From assembly GCA_016794585.1 (NCBI GenBank), contig JAEUJM010000050.1, positions 1 to 36,020 on the forward strand: a stretch of DNA of 36,020 bases. The letters are read 5' to 3'. How positions within the stretch are numbered: position 1 is the first letter of the stretch; each line of letters starts with the position of its first letter. The translations under genes were made by a program, and so were the position numbers. This document shows positions 24,705-34,963 of this stretch, in pieces. The DNA comes from Acidimicrobiales bacterium (GTDB taxonomy: Bacteria > Actinomycetota > Acidimicrobiia > Acidimicrobiales > DATDAH01). Below the pieces are notes generated by a model that was given only the letters and a program-made list of their open reading frames with translations, was not told the origin of the DNA and searched no databases.

Positions 24705-24797
24705 GGCTGAGCCTCCTTCCCGTCCAGCGCCCCTCGGCTGCCGGCGGTATGAGGAGAGGTTACCCACGCGCGCCCGATCGCGGGCGAATTCCGGGGA

Positions 24798-24986
24798 TCA
24801 GACGCCTTCGTGGGGGTACTGCGTGCGACAGGCGAAGCACCAGTGCTCGACCTCGTCCTGCACGTCCACCTTGCCGGGCGTGTCCCACGCCTCGGGGGTC
24901 ACGTAGATCCGGTGCACGGCTTCGAGCTCCTCGTCGTCTCGACCGCACGAGGTGCACGACACGGGCGCGGGCGCGGGCGCGCTCAC
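24798..24986 (-). CDS. small zinc-ribbon protein
   Basis: 62 aa. Two CxxC pairs (SCTSCGRD and HWCFACRTQYPHEG) make a four-cysteine zinc ribbon, with an acidic middle. The GTG at 24986 overlaps the stop of the penicillin-binding protein gene by four bases (GTGA), so it is translationally coupled to it. Short zinc-ribbon proteins of this kind are common in actinobacteria, and the role is unknown. It is distinct from panB, which has its own ribosome-binding site 90 nt later. Confidence 0.75.
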   Translation of the reverse strand: MSAPAPAPVSCTSCGRDDEELEAVHRIYVTPEAWDTPGKVDVQDEVEHWCFACRTQYPHEGV

Positions 24987-27280
24987 GGGGAACCGCCCGA
25001 TCTTCGGCCCTCGTCGTCGGCATCGCCCTCCCCCGCGTTGGCGCCCCCGGGGGCGACCACGGTGGTGGGGGGCACGGTGACCGTGACGGTGACCGGGGGC
25101 TGGGTGGTGGGAGGCGAGGTCACCGGGGGCACGGTGACGGTCGCCGGCGTCGGCGGTGCGGTGACCGCGGTGTTGCCGCCGGCCACGGCGCCGCCGGGCA
25201 GCTCACCCTCGTCGTTGTAGTCCTTGCCCTCGGGGAAGTCGCTGACGCTGGCCAGGTCGCAATTGTCGTTGAGGAAGGGATCGGCACGGGTCATGAAGTC
25301 GTGCCACATGCGCGCCGGGAAGCGCCCGCCCTCCTGGCGCTCGCCGTGGACGTTGTTCATGGGCGTGACGGGGGCGCCGTCGAAGCCCGGGTAGCCCATC
25401 CACACCGAGGCCACGAAGTTGCAGCGGAAGCCCACGAACCAGGCGTCCTTGTTGTTCTGGGTGGTGCCGGTCTTGCCCGCCGCGGCCACGTTGTCGAGGG
25501 CTGCCGCCCGTCCGGTGCCGCTGGTGACCACGCTGCGCATCGCCGTGGTGGTGATGTCGGCCACCTCGGGCGTGAGGACCTGCTGGCCCTCCTCGGGAGC
25601 GGTCCAGATGACGTTGCCGTCCGAGTCCTCGACCCGGGTGATGACCTGCGGCTCGTAGTGGGTGCCGTGGTTCATGAGGGTGGAATAGGCGGAGGCCATG
25701 TCCAGCGGCGAGACCTCGCCGGCGCCGAGCACGATCGAGGGCACGGTGGGGAGGTCGGCGGTGACGCCCATCTGGTTGGCCGTCTCGATCACTCGCTCGG
25801 AGCCCAGCTTCAACATCAAGGTGGCGAAGAACATGTTCGACGACGCCGGTAGCGCCGTCATCATCGAGTGGCTGCCGCCCCCTCCCGACACCCGCCACGT
25901 CCCGCCGCCGGCGCCGTACTCGGAGAGGTCGAACTCGCCGGCGCTGGGGACGGTCATGCGGGCGTCGGCCGCATACCCCTCCTTGAGCGCGGTGGCGACC
26001 GCGAAGGGCTTGAACGACGAGCCGGGCTGGCGGCCCGAGCCGCCGCCCTCGACGCCGACCGCCAGGTTGACCGATTGGTTGGCGAAGTCGGTGCCGCCCA
26101 TCATCGCCCGCACCCGGCCCCGGTCGTCGAGGGCCACGATGGAGGCGGCCGGGTCGCCGGGCAGGTTGAGGGTCTCGGTGACGGTGTCGTACGCCGCCTG
26201 TTGCATGTCCATGCTGAGGGTCGTGTAGACCCGCAGGCCGCCGCCGTAGACCTGGTCCTCGCCGAACTCCTCGACCAGCTTCTGGCGGACGTACTCGGCG
26301 AAGTACTCCGTGCCGTGCTCCCAGTCGCGCACGGTGCCGAGGGTGGTGGCCGGGGTGCGGGAGACGATGTTCCGGCTGGCGAAGAGGTCGTCGACCTCCC
26401 AGCCCTCCTGCTTGGCCGCCTTCGCCTCGTCCCGGGTGATGTAGCCCTCTTCGAACATGGCGTTGAGCACCGAGTTGCGGCGCTGGGTGGCCACGTTGGG
26501 GTTGCGCTGGGCGTCGGCGCTCTCGGGGGCACGGATCAGGCCGGCGAGGTACGCCACCTGGGCGAGCTCGATCGGCGAGAACTCACCCGTCGTGTTGTCG
26601 AGGCCGTCGAGCTCCTGGATGTCGTGGCGGAAGTAGGCCCGCGACGCGGCCTGGATGCCGTAGGCGCCCCGGCCGAAGTAGATGGTGTTCAGGTAGCGCT
26701 CGAGGATCTCCTCCTTGGAGAGCTCGTCGTCGACGCGCACGGCGAGGATGGCCTCGCGGAGCTTGCGGGTGATGGAGCGCTCGCGGGTGAGATAGACGTT
26801 CTTCACGTACTGCTGGGTGATGGTCGAGCCGCCCTGGGTGATCTCCTCCTCGTTGGCGTTGGCCATCACGGCACGGGCGATGCCGACGGGGTCGATGCCA
26901 CCGTGCTGGAAGAAGTCCCGGTCCTCGGCCGAGATCACCGCCTCGATCACGACGTCGGGCAGGTCCTCGTAGACGATGTTGACCCGGTCCTCGTCGCCCT
27001 TCAGCTTGAAGTCGGCGTTCTCGGGCCCGCAGTTCTCGGTGGTCTGCGCGAAGCAGACGAAGGTGGTCTGGCGGAGCTGGTCGTTGGCCGCGGGCAGCTT
27101 CACCTGCGACAGCACCCAGAAGGCGCCGGCCGAGCCCGCCACCACGAGCAGCAGGGCCAGGTAGAAGACGCGGCGCCAGCGCCAGATGATGCTGCGCTTG
27201 CGGAGCTTCTTCAGCTTGCCGCGTCGGTTGAGGCGCATCCCTTCCGGGACGTCCTGCACCGCGTTGGAGGATTGACTCAT
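24983..27280 (-). CDS. ponA: class A penicillin-binding protein (PBP1A/PonA type)
   Basis: 765 aa from ATG 27280; a GTG 54 nt further up is less likely because a TACGAT hexamer sits just before it. A basic N terminus and one signal-anchor helix (VFYLALLLVVAGSAGAFWVL) precede the GT51 transglycosylase domain (VISAEDRDFFQHGGID, QGGSTITQQYVKN, EILERYLNTIYFGRGAYG). The transpeptidase domain has SSFK with Ser421, ASSN and KTGTT. The enzyme polymerises lipid II and cross-links peptides at the outer face of the membrane. The C-terminal tail (about 705-765) is Pro/Thr/Val-rich and acidic, probably exposed. It is coupled to the zinc-ribbon gene and preceded by a DUF5318 gene, an arrangement I recall for mycobacterial ponA1. 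Confidence 0.95.
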   Translation of the reverse strand: MSQSSNAVQDVPEGMRLNRRGKLKKLRKRSIIWRWRRVFYLALLLVVAGSAGAFWVLSQVKLPAANDQLRQTTFVCFAQTTENCGPENADFKLKGDEDRVNIVYEDLPDVVIEAVISAEDRDFFQHGGIDPVGIARAVMANANEEEITQGGSTITQQYVKNVYLTRERSITRKLREAILAVRVDDELSKEEILERYLNTIYFGRGAYGIQAASRAYFRHDIQELDGLDNTTGEFSPIELAQVAYLAGLIRAPESADAQRNPNVATQRRNSVLNAMFEEGYITRDEAKAAKQEGWEVDDLFASRNIVSRTPATTLGTVRDWEHGTEYFAEYVRQKLVEEFGEDQVYGGGLRVYTTLSMDMQQAAYDTVTETLNLPGDPAASIVALDDRGRVRAMMGGTDFANQSVNLAVGVEGGGSGRQPGSSFKPFAVATALKEGYAADARMTVPSAGEFDLSEYGAGGGTWRVSGGGGSHSMMTALPASSNMFFATLMLKLGSERVIETANQMGVTADLPTVPSIVLGAGEVSPLDMASAYSTLMNHGTHYEPQVITRVEDSDGNVIWTAPEEGQQVLTPEVADITTTAMRSVVTSGTGRAAALDNVAAAGKTGTTQNNKDAWFVGFRCNFVASVWMGYPGFDGAPVTPMNNVHGERQEGGRFPARMWHDFMTRADPFLNDNCDLASVSDFPEGKDYNDEGELPGGAVAGGNTAVTAPPTPATVTVPPVTSPPTTQPPVTVTVTVPPTTVVAPGGANAGEGDADDEGRRSGGSP

Positions 27281-27407
27281 CGAGGGCTCACGGCTGAGGG
27301 GCGGGCGGACCGGGTCGGACCGGCGCGACGTCACAGAATCGTAATGCAGGCATGCCCCCCTTCCACGTCGCGGCGGCGCGTTCGGTTCCCGGCGCCGGCG
27401 ATCAGCG

Positions 27408-27794
27408 CTACAGCGGGAAGGTGCGGGCGAGGTGGTTCCAGGAGCAGTTCGGGCACACCTCGACGACGTAGCAGGTGAGGTCGCCCTTGCGCTTGGCCAA
27501 CTTGGCCAGCTCGCCCTTCTGGCTGACGCAGCGTCCGTGGGCCGGCAGGCGGGGGCCGAAGACGTAGGAGACCAGCACCACCTGGGTCTCCTCGCAGATG
27601 GGGCAGGTCATCGAGGTCGGGTCGCCGAGCTCGCGGGCGGCGCGCACGAGCTCGGGATGGGCGTCGCACACCTCGTGCTCGGCGAGGCGGCCCTTCTTGA
27701 ACTCGCTCACCAGGGCGTGGCGGGCCAGGCGGTAGTCGATCGAGCCGCCCGCCTCTCGGACGGCGCCCTGGATCGCCTCGGGCCGGAACGTCAC
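27408..27794 (-). CDS. DUF5318-family zinc-ribbon-like protein
   Basis: 128 aa from GTG 27794, which lies 7 nt past a TAACCT hexamer (leaderless candidate). Four Cys-rich turns are present (SMTCPICEETQ, CVSQKG, TCYVVEVCPNCSWN). I recognise the DUF5318 family (also written as the Rv0049-like proteins), found in actinobacteria beside ponA1; it is only known as conserved and probably metal-binding. The role of the family is not established. The adjacent PBP gene on the same strand begins 127 nt later. Confidence 0.85.
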   Translation of the reverse strand: MTFRPEAIQGAVREAGGSIDYRLARHALVSEFKKGRLAEHEVCDAHPELVRAARELGDPTSMTCPICEETQVVLVSYVFGPRLPAHGRCVSQKGELAKLAKRKGDLTCYVVEVCPNCSWNHLARTFPL

Positions 27795-27900
27795 CCGACA
27801 GAGGTTAGAGGCGTCCCCCGACGCCCGCGCTCGGCCCGTCGCGACCACCGTCTTCGACCGGCCGGCGGACGGCGGTGCCCGGCGACCGGGGCCGGTGCGC

Positions 27901-28647
27901 TCAGGCGGGCATCGCGGTGGGGCTGAGGCGCTGGTGCAGCGCCCAGCGCTCGTCCATGGTGAGGCCGCCGTCGCGGCGACCGAGCACGTACACGCCGGCG
28001 GGCGTGAGCGGCCGTGGACCGAAGGCGACACAGTGGTGGCCGGCGGCCTCGAAGTCGTCGGTGGTGAGGCGGCATTCGCCCACGAAGGCCCGGATGGCCC
28101 GGCAGAGGGCATCCATGTCCCTCCCCGGCAGGGAGCCGATGGTGGGCCGGACCATGATGAGGCTGCCGCCGCCGGGGCCGGGGCGGAGGTGCACCGCGAC
28201 GTCGAGGTCGATGGCCGCCACGAGATCGTGCAGGCGCTGCTCGACGGCCTGGCGCTGGGGAGCGGCCGCAGGGTGCACCACCCGGGCGCGCCGCTCGTCG
28301 CGGGGTACCAGCGGCAGGGGCGGCGGCGCGGGGTCGGTGCCCGTGCGGGGCCAGCCTCCGGCTCTGTCGGGCCGCTCGGGCCCGGGTCGGGCGGGGGCCG
28401 TGTGCGGACGGGGAGCGTTCGACGTACCGGCGAACAGCGAGGACAGCCCACCCGTCGTGGTCCCGGCGCCGGCACCCACCGGTGGGGCCGAGGGGCCGGC
28501 GAGGATGGCGCCGAGGCCCCGGCCGAGGCCGAACTGGAGCCCCTCGTCGTCCACGGGAGGTTCGTCCACGGCAGAGTCGCCCGAGCGACGGTCGTCGGTC
28601 GCTTCCCGGGGCAGGTCGTCGTCAGGGTGGTGCACGTCGCCCATCAC
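27901..28647 (-). CDS. hypothetical protein, 248 aa
   Basis: No family recognised. The first 50 residues are acidic and include FGLGRGLGAIL, which resembles the GLGRGLxALL opening of ParB-type partition proteins, but nothing else matches ParB. Residues 55-125 are low-complexity Gly/Pro/Ala. The C-terminal half is a compact alpha/beta region (VEQRLHDLVAAIDLDVAVHL, GSLIMVRPTIGSLPGRDMDALCRAIRAF, RPLTPAGVYVLGRRDGGLTMDERWALHQRL). The start GTG 28647 follows TGTGAT by 6 nt, and the molybdopterin gene ends 7 nt upstream on the same strand. Confidence 0.6.
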   Translation of the reverse strand: MMGDVHHPDDDLPREATDDRRSGDSAVDEPPVDDEGLQFGLGRGLGAILAGPSAPPVGAGAGTTTGGLSSLFAGTSNAPRPHTAPARPGPERPDRAGGWPRTGTDPAPPPLPLVPRDERRARVVHPAAAPQRQAVEQRLHDLVAAIDLDVAVHLRPGPGGGSLIMVRPTIGSLPGRDMDALCRAIRAFVGECRLTTDDFEAAGHHCVAFGPRPLTPAGVYVLGRRDGGLTMDERWALHQRLSPTAMPA

Positions 28648-28654
28648 CGGAGCA

Positions 28655-31009
<2,355 letters not shown>

Positions 31010-31050
31010 GTCCCGAACGCTAGCGGCGCGGCCCTGCGCCGCCCCGGCCG

Positions 31051-33177
31051 TCAGCCCCAGGACAGGGTGGCGGTGCCCGTGGCGCCGTGGAAGCCGTCGA
31101 CGGCGATGCGGTAGGTGGTGCCGGCGATCGCGTCGAAGCCGACGCGGGCGCCCAGCTCGCAGGTGTCGTCGGCGGCGGCGACCGGGCTGAGGGCGGTCAG
31201 GGCGTCGCCGGTGGACACGGCGAGGACCGTGTCGAAGTCGCTCCCGCAGGTGTCGAAGGTGACGGGACCGTCGGCGGGTGCCGTCCACGAGTACCAGACG
31301 CTGTGTGCCGCGGGGTTGCCTGCGTGGGAGGGCTCGGACCGCTCGGACGAGGCGAACCCGGTGGCCACGTCGAGCGTCCCTCCCCCGGGGGCCAGCGGGA
31401 CCGTCGCCGAGAAGGCGTCGGACACCGGGCCCGTCACCAGGGACCGCCGCAGCACGACCTCGCCCTGGGCGCCGCCGTACCCGCCGACCGCCAGGTAGTA
31501 GGTGGTACCGGCGACCGAGGCGAAGCGCAGGCGGCTCTGCGCGCCACACGTGTCCTCGTCGGCGGCGATCTCGGAGAGCCCGTCGACGGAGGGCCCGGTC
31601 GCGGGCCCCGAGTACACCGCCAGCACGGTGTCGAAGGCGCTGGCGCAGGTGTCGACCGCGACCGCGGCGCTGAGCCCCGCCGTCCACCGGTACCAGACGG
31701 TGCGCGTGGGCGCGGCCTCGGCGTGCTGCGGCTCGCCGGCCTCGACCGTGGCCCGCTCGTTGCTGCCCCGGGTGGTGCCGGTGGCGAAGGGCAGCGCTTG
31801 GGCGGCCGCCACCGCGTCGTTGGCCGGCGGCGGCGGGGGCGCCGTCGTGGTCGTGCTCGTCGTGGTGGTGCTCGTGGAGGTGGTGCTCGTGGAGGTGGTG
31901 CTCGTGGAGGTGGTGCTGCTCGTGGTGGTCGTGGACGAGGTGGAGGTCGTCGACGTCGTGGTCGAGCGCTCGATGGTGAAGGTGCACGTGCTCTTCTCGC
32001 CGGCCTGGAGCTCGATCACGGCGCGGGCCCGGTGGAGTTGGACGCGCTCGTCCGTGTCGCACGTGATGCCGGCGAGGGCCCATCCGGGTGGGGTCGACTG
32101 GCTCAGCTTCCAGCGGCCGACCGCGAGGCCGCCGTGGCGCGCCCGCCGCTGACGGACCGGGTCGGCATCGTCGTCGAGGGTGAAGGTGCGACAGTCGGTG
32201 CTCGCCCCCCGGCACAAGGTGAAGGCCACGTCGCGCGCCGCGTTCGGCCTGCTGTCGAGTGCGGCCACGATGATGCCGGTCCGCCCCGCCGCCCGGCTCT
32301 CGTCCGCCGCGGTATCGACCGTGGAGCGCGGTGGGACCGACGGGACCGACCCCTCGGCTGGGACGGCGGCCGCCTCGGCGAGGCCGGCGCCGCCAGGCGC
32401 GACCCCGTCGAAGACCACCGCGGCCACCTTCGCGAACACGGCGGGCTCGGTGAGGAGATCGTTGTGGGCCAACCCCTCGAAGACCAGGTTGGGTGCGCCG
32501 GCGAGCTCGGTCGAGTCGCTGGGCGAGATGATCTGGTCGTCGGTGGTGCGGATGGTGGTGTAGTCGACCTGGCCCGGAGTCTCGTCGCCCTCGTTGAGCT
32601 GATCGAGGAACGAGGACCCGACGGCCATCTCGGGGCACCCCTCCTCGCCGGGGAAGAGCAGGCAGGTGAGGGTGATGTTCGATCCGTGGTTGGGCCCCGC
32701 CAGCGACACCCAGTCGTCGACTACCCGCCGGCACGGTCCGAAGCGGATGCACCAGCGGGTGGGGAGCGCACCCATCGAGTGGGCGACGACGTCGACGCGC
32801 GCCGCCCCGGTCTCGAGGCGCACCCCGGTCACGAAGGCGGCGAAGTCGTCCGCCGAATCGACGTTCGACTGGCGCGAGTCGTAGTTCCACGCCCACAGCC
32901 GGTCCTCGGGGACGCCCGCGTCGCGGAAGCGCTGGACCATGGTGGTGAACGCGGCGCTGGAGTCGTGCAGGCCGTGCACGAACACGATGGGCTCGAGACC
33001 GGGCGGCGGGCCCGCCGGCCGGGCCGCCAGGGGCGTGGGCGACAGGACACCGGCGACGAGCGCGACGGCCACGCCGACCACGCCGACGGCGGCCGCGACG
33101 GTCGGGCCGACGGGGGTGCGCACCCGCGCCCCGCGAGGCCGACCCGTGCCTCGACCTCGCCGCCGTGTCCCGCTCAC
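31051..33177 (-). CDS. secreted lipase-like alpha/beta-hydrolase with two PPC-like repeats
   Basis: 708 aa from GTG 33177 (GGGAGG 7 nt upstream). A basic N terminus and hydrophobic segment (about 27-46) form a signal peptide or anchor. Residues 62-250 are an alpha/beta-hydrolase like lipase class 2 esterases: IVFVHGLHDSSAAF (oxyanion), WAWNYDS, and the nucleophile Ser134 in AHSMG, the variant also found in Bacillus lipases. After a linker (about 270-380) comes a Ser/Thr-only stretch of some 45 residues, encoded by the 15-bp tandem repeat at 31865-31917. The C-terminal part has two tandem copies of a pre-peptidase C-terminal-like beta domain (VWYRW or VWYSW, then DTCxSxFDTVLAV). The substrate is unknown. 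Confidence 0.88.
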   Translation of the reverse strand: MSGTRRRGRGTGRPRGARVRTPVGPTVAAAVGVVGVAVALVAGVLSPTPLAARPAGPPPGLEPIVFVHGLHDSSAAFTTMVQRFRDAGVPEDRLWAWNYDSRQSNVDSADDFAAFVTGVRLETGAARVDVVAHSMGALPTRWCIRFGPCRRVVDDWVSLAGPNHGSNITLTCLLFPGEEGCPEMAVGSSFLDQLNEGDETPGQVDYTTIRTTDDQIISPSDSTELAGAPNLVFEGLAHNDLLTEPAVFAKVAAVVFDGVAPGGAGLAEAAAVPAEGSVPSVPPRSTVDTAADESRAAGRTGIIVAALDSRPNAARDVAFTLCRGASTDCRTFTLDDDADPVRQRRARHGGLAVGRWKLSQSTPPGWALAGITCDTDERVQLHRARAVIELQAGEKSTCTFTIERSTTTSTTSTSSTTTTSSTTSTSTTSTSTTSTSTTTTSTTTTAPPPPPANDAVAAAQALPFATGTTRGSNERATVEAGEPQHAEAAPTRTVWYRWTAGLSAAVAVDTCASAFDTVLAVYSGPATGPSVDGLSEIAADEDTCGAQSRLRFASVAGTTYYLAVGGYGGAQGEVVLRRSLVTGPVSDAFSATVPLAPGGGTLDVATGFASSERSEPSHAGNPAAHSVWYSWTAPADGPVTFDTCGSDFDTVLAVSTGDALTALSPVAAADDTCELGARVGFDAIAGTTYRIAVDGFHGATGTATLSWG
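31865..31917. repeat. 15-bp tandem repeat in the Ser/Thr linker
   Basis: GTGGTGCTCGTGGAG is present three times exactly at 31865-31879, 31880-31894 and 31895-31909, followed by a partial copy. It encodes the Thr/Ser-rich linker of the secreted hydrolase on the minus strand, a region prone to slippage. Confidence 0.9.
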
Positions 33178-33224
33178 TTCGCGCCTCCCGCTCGTGGCCG
33201 AGCCACCTCGGCGAGCGCCAGACG

Positions 33225-33479
33225 TTAGTCAGTCAGGGCGGTCCCACGGTCAGCCAGGACGGGGAATCTCGGTCGGCGCCGGTTGGCGCGGACGCACGCC
33301 GTCCGCACGGCCAGCAGCAGGTCGGGGCGATCGCTGCGGCGGGCTTCGCACTCGGCGGCCGCCAGGAGGTCACGGGCCTCGAACGGGTGGCCCCGATCGC
33401 CCTCGGCCACCGCGAGGCGCAGCAGCACCGCGCAACGCTGGTCCACCGTTCGGTCGCCCGGTCGGTCTCGGTCGGTCAC
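33225..33479 (-). CDS. small helical protein, possible regulator fragment
   Basis: 84 aa from GTG 33479, which has a strong purine-rich Shine-Dalgarno (GGAGGGGGAG) upstream. The content is helical: RCAVLLRLAVAEGDRGHPFEARDLLAAAECEARRSDRPDLLLAVRTACVRANRR. This recalls the helical-repeat segment RRETLLEAARLARRLGDADLLARAALANTRGF of large LuxR/SARP-type ATPase regulators, but truncated. It may be a stand-alone protein or a decayed fragment; no other domain is present. Confidence 0.5.
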   Translation of the reverse strand: MTDRDRPGDRTVDQRCAVLLRLAVAEGDRGHPFEARDLLAAAECEARRSDRPDLLLAVRTACVRANRRRPRFPVLADRGTALTD

Positions 33480-33613
33480 GGTCTCCCCCTCCGCTGACTG
33501 GTTACCCACCGTCCCCATCGGCCCGTCGGCAGCGCGCGCAAGGACCCCGGGCGGCCCGACGTCCGATTGACGCGAACGCCCCACCCCCGGAGGGCTGTCA
33601 AACTGGTCGGCCT

Positions 33614-34774
33614 ATGAGCGACACCGACGCCGCCGGGGGGCCACCGTCGACGGACCGCCCCCAGACCTCCACCCGTAGCCACGACGAGCTGACCGAGCGC
33701 CTCAGCGCCTGGCTGGCGGCCCGACCCGGGGCGACCCACGGGGCGGTCACCGACCTCGCCGCGCCTTCGACCAACGGCATGTCGAGTGAGACGCTCCTGT
33801 TCGACGCGACCTGGACCGACGCCGACGGCGAGCACCACGAGCGCTGCGTGGCCCGGCTCGAGCCCGAGGCCAGCGCGGTGCCCGTGTTCCCCACCTACGA
33901 CCTCGAGCTGCAGCACCGGGTCATGACCCTCGTGGGCGAGCGCACCAGCGTGCCCGTGCCCCGCAACCTCTGGTTCGAGCCCGACCCCGAGCCGGTCGGG
34001 TCGCCCTTCATCGTCATGGCGCGGGTCGACGGCATCGTGCCGCCCGATGTCATGCCGTACCCCTTCGGCGACAACTGGCTGTTCGACGCCGACCCCGTGG
34101 ACCAACGCCTCCTCCAGGACCGGTCGGTCGAGGTGGTCGCCGAGCTGCACTCGCTCGAGGCCACCGACGAGGAGCTGGTCTTCCTCGACACCAAGGCCCC
34201 TGGCGACACCCCGCTGCGCCGCCACGTGAACGGCCAGCGGGCCTTCTACGACTGGACACGTGGCGCCGGCACCGCCGACGAGATCCGCCTGCCGGTCATC
34301 GAGGCCACCTTCGACTGGCTCGACGAGCACTGGCCCGAGGACGAGGGCCCCACGGTCGTCAGCTGGGGCGACGGCCGCATCGGCAACATGATCTACCGGG
34401 ACTTCGAGCCGGTGGCCGCGCTCGACTGGGAGATGGCGGCGCTCGGGCCCCGCGAGCTGGACCTCGCGTGGATGATCTTCATCCACCGCTTCTTCCAGGA
34501 CCTCGCCGAGCAGTACGGGATGCCGGGCATGCCCACGTACCTGCACCGCGACGACGTCGCCAGCCTCTACGAGTCGATCACCGGCCACACCCCCCGGGAC
34601 CTCGACTGGTACCTGATGTACGCCGCGCTCCGCCACGGCATCGTCATGACCCGTACCGCCCAGCGGGGCGTGTTCTTCGGCGAGCGCGACGCCCCCGAGG
34701 ATCCCGACGACTACGTCATGCACCGAGCCACCATCGAGCGCATGCTCGCCGGGACCTACTGGGACAGCATCTGA
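33614..34774 (+). CDS. APH-family phosphotransferase
   Basis: 386 aa, ATG 33614. It belongs to the aminoglycoside-phosphotransferase-like superfamily, the branch linked to acyl-CoA metabolism. Key features are NGMSSETLLFDATW (nucleotide-binding hairpin), CVARLEP with the usual Lys position occupied by Arg, VSWGDGRIGNMIY as the Brenner loop (with Trp in place of the usual His, Asp before GRIGN), and ALDWEMAALGPRELDLAWMIF as the metal-binding DFG-like segment. Small-molecule kinases of this branch are widespread in actinobacteria without known substrates, and aminoglycoside resistance is not implied. The following tandem repeat begins 13 nt after the stop. Confidence 0.88.
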   Translation: MSDTDAAGGPPSTDRPQTSTRSHDELTERLSAWLAARPGATHGAVTDLAAPSTNGMSSETLLFDATWTDADGEHHERCVARLEPEASAVPVFPTYDLELQHRVMTLVGERTSVPVPRNLWFEPDPEPVGSPFIVMARVDGIVPPDVMPYPFGDNWLFDADPVDQRLLQDRSVEVVAELHSLEATDEELVFLDTKAPGDTPLRRHVNGQRAFYDWTRGAGTADEIRLPVIEATFDWLDEHWPEDEGPTVVSWGDGRIGNMIYRDFEPVAALDWEMAALGPRELDLAWMIFIHRFFQDLAEQYGMPGMPTYLHRDDVASLYESITGHTPRDLDWYLMYAALRHGIVMTRTAQRGVFFGERDAPEDPDDYVMHRATIERMLAGTYWDSI

Positions 34775-34790
34775 CGATGGGGCCCGTGTG

Positions 34791-34877
34791 ATGCGATCGA
34801 CGTTGCGAGCGGAGCGAAGCAGCGCCGCCGACGAACCGGATGGCGAAGCCGCTCCGAGGCACGAGGAGCCAGCGTGA
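34791..34877 (+). CDS. possible 28-codon leader mini-ORF, copy 1
   Basis: ATG at 34791 in the first repeat unit opens a frame beginning MRSTLRAERSSAADEPDGEA and ending at TGA 34875-34877, which overlaps the ATG of the next mini-ORF (TGATG). No ribosome-binding site precedes this copy. It exists only because of the repeat; whether it is translated is unknown. Confidence 0.3.
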   Translation: MRSTLRAERSSAADEPDGEAAPRHEEPA

Positions 34878-34963
34878 TGCGGTTCACGTTGCGAGCGGAG
34901 CGAAGCAGCGCCGCCGACGAACCGGATGGCGAAGCCGCTCCGAGGCACGAGGAGCCAGTGTGA
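34877..34963 (+). CDS. possible 28-codon leader mini-ORF, copy 2
   Basis: ATG at 34877 has GAGGAG 8 nt upstream and encodes MRFTLRAERSSAADEPDGEA and so on, ending at TGA 34961-34963, whose A is the first base of the LLM gene's ATG. The first residues equal the LLM protein's own MRFT, showing that the repeat arose by duplicating the gene's start. Translation would couple to the LLM gene. Untested. Confidence 0.35.
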   Translation: MRFTLRAERSSAADEPDGEAAPRHEEPV

